Shown here one piece after another: positions 5,416 through 5,717 of a DNA stretch of 5,717 nucleotides. Position 1 is the first letter of the stretch. Each line of letters opens with the position of its first letter. A program made the position numbers and the translations under genes. The stretch covers positions 4,829 through 10,545 of the forward strand of contig PLSZ01000210.1 of the NCBI GenBank assembly GCA_003164305.1, in the 5' to 3' direction. The notes beneath the pieces were generated by a model. It was not told the origin of the DNA. It worked only from the letters and a program-made list of their open reading frames with translations, and did no database searches. The stretch is from Acetobacteraceae bacterium (GTDB lineage Bacteria > Pseudomonadota > Alphaproteobacteria > Acetobacterales > Acetobacteraceae).

Positions 5416-5717
5416 CCGCAGCGCGGCAACGACAAGGTGCTGCATCCGTATCTGGAGAAACGGTGGATCGAGCACATGCAGACCTTCGGCGCGCGGCCTC
5501 GGCAGGCGTATCAGAAGGGGCCGGCCTATCCGAAAGGGCAGCCCAACGCGTCGCGGCGCGATGCGTATCCGCCCGAGGGCGGGCGTCAGGGCAGCTCGCT
5601 GTCGTTCATGCGAAAGCAGTTGCTGGACCAGAACAATTGCGTGCTGGGGATTTTGAATCCGACCGGCGACAACGGGCAGTCGTATCAGAACCGGGAGTTC
5701 GGCGCGGCGGTGTGCCA
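5335..5717 (+). CDS. Amidohydrolase-2 family protein, N-terminal part (runs off the window)
   Basis: The first 127 codons are in the window, and the gene continues past the right edge. After a proline-rich start (MNVQVTSRPLPAPANAS), the sequence TADCDIHPQRG carries the DxH metal motif (D25, H27), followed by VLHPYLEKRWIEHMQTFG. This is the usual opening of amidohydrolase-2 enzymes, which continue with a polar insert and a segment like SLSFMRKQLLDQNNCVLGIL. The family assignment rests on these N-terminal features only, because the later His and Asp metal ligands are outside the window. The start is supported by GGAG eight bases upstream. It follows the DUF5996 gene by 100 bases on the same strand and may be co-transcribed. 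It differs from the enzyme at 1871-2941, with a longer N-terminal extension and different insert, so the two are not recent duplicates. Its 5' end is repeated at 4191-4293. Confidence 0.85.
   Translation, partial: MNVQVTSRPLPAPANASKLATADCDIHPQRGNDKVLHPYLEKRWIEHMQTFGARPRQAYQKGPAYPKGQPNASRRDAYPPEGGRQGSSLSFMRKQLLDQNNCVLGILNPTGDNGQSYQNREFGAAVC

Noticed and set aside
4233..5477. Minus-strand open frame of 414 codons opposite DUF5996
   Set aside because: It is an antisense shadow of a recognised family in GC-rich DNA, with no domain-like sequence.

Overview
The window is GC-rich, strongly coding DNA with high third-position GC. The protein types (amidohydrolase-2 enzymes, a DUF5996 protein, an Mrr-like endonuclease) and the codon habits suggest an alphaproteobacterium, perhaps from the Acetobacteraceae or another Rhodospirillales group. 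That placement is an inference from style, because there is no rRNA or marker gene.

Left part, minus strand (about 23-1736). The first gene is an Mrr-like PD-(D/E)XK endonuclease, broken by a one-base frameshift in a run of four G at 119-122. Just upstream lies a small two-helix membrane-protein frame with no ATG and a tail that runs into the endonuclease. Both look decayed. Next is an intact HEAT-repeat protein with an N-terminal QLDLF motif that resembles a sliding-clamp-binding peptide. This gene is divergent from everything to its right.

Right part, plus strand (1871-5717). The order is: a complete amidohydrolase-2 enzyme; a 164-base spacer with three adjacent inverted repeats; a 75-residue stand-alone Gp5/VgrG-type OB-fold protein; a 233-residue protein that reads as a ribosome-inactivating protein (rRNA N-glycosylase, the ricin A-chain/Shiga A fold); a 31-codon remnant of the 5' end of an amidohydrolase gene; a complete DUF5996 protein; and the start of a second amidohydrolase that runs off the window.

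The most interesting part is the pair at 3106-4141, where an orphan injection-machine tip domain sits directly upstream of a candidate bacterial RIP toxin. The RIP candidate keeps four of the five catalytic positions of ricin in order (Tyr, Tyr, Glu, Arg) but has no Trp at the fifth. It has no signal peptide. The second point is a direct repeat of about 103 bases (4191-4293 and 5313-5415). It shows that the leader, ribosome-binding site and first 27 codons of the downstream amidohydrolase also lie ahead of the DUF5996 gene. There the leftover reading frame ends in an ATGA overlap with the DUF5996 start, which suggests it now drives translation of that gene. No tRNA, rRNA, CRISPR array or transposase gene was seen.
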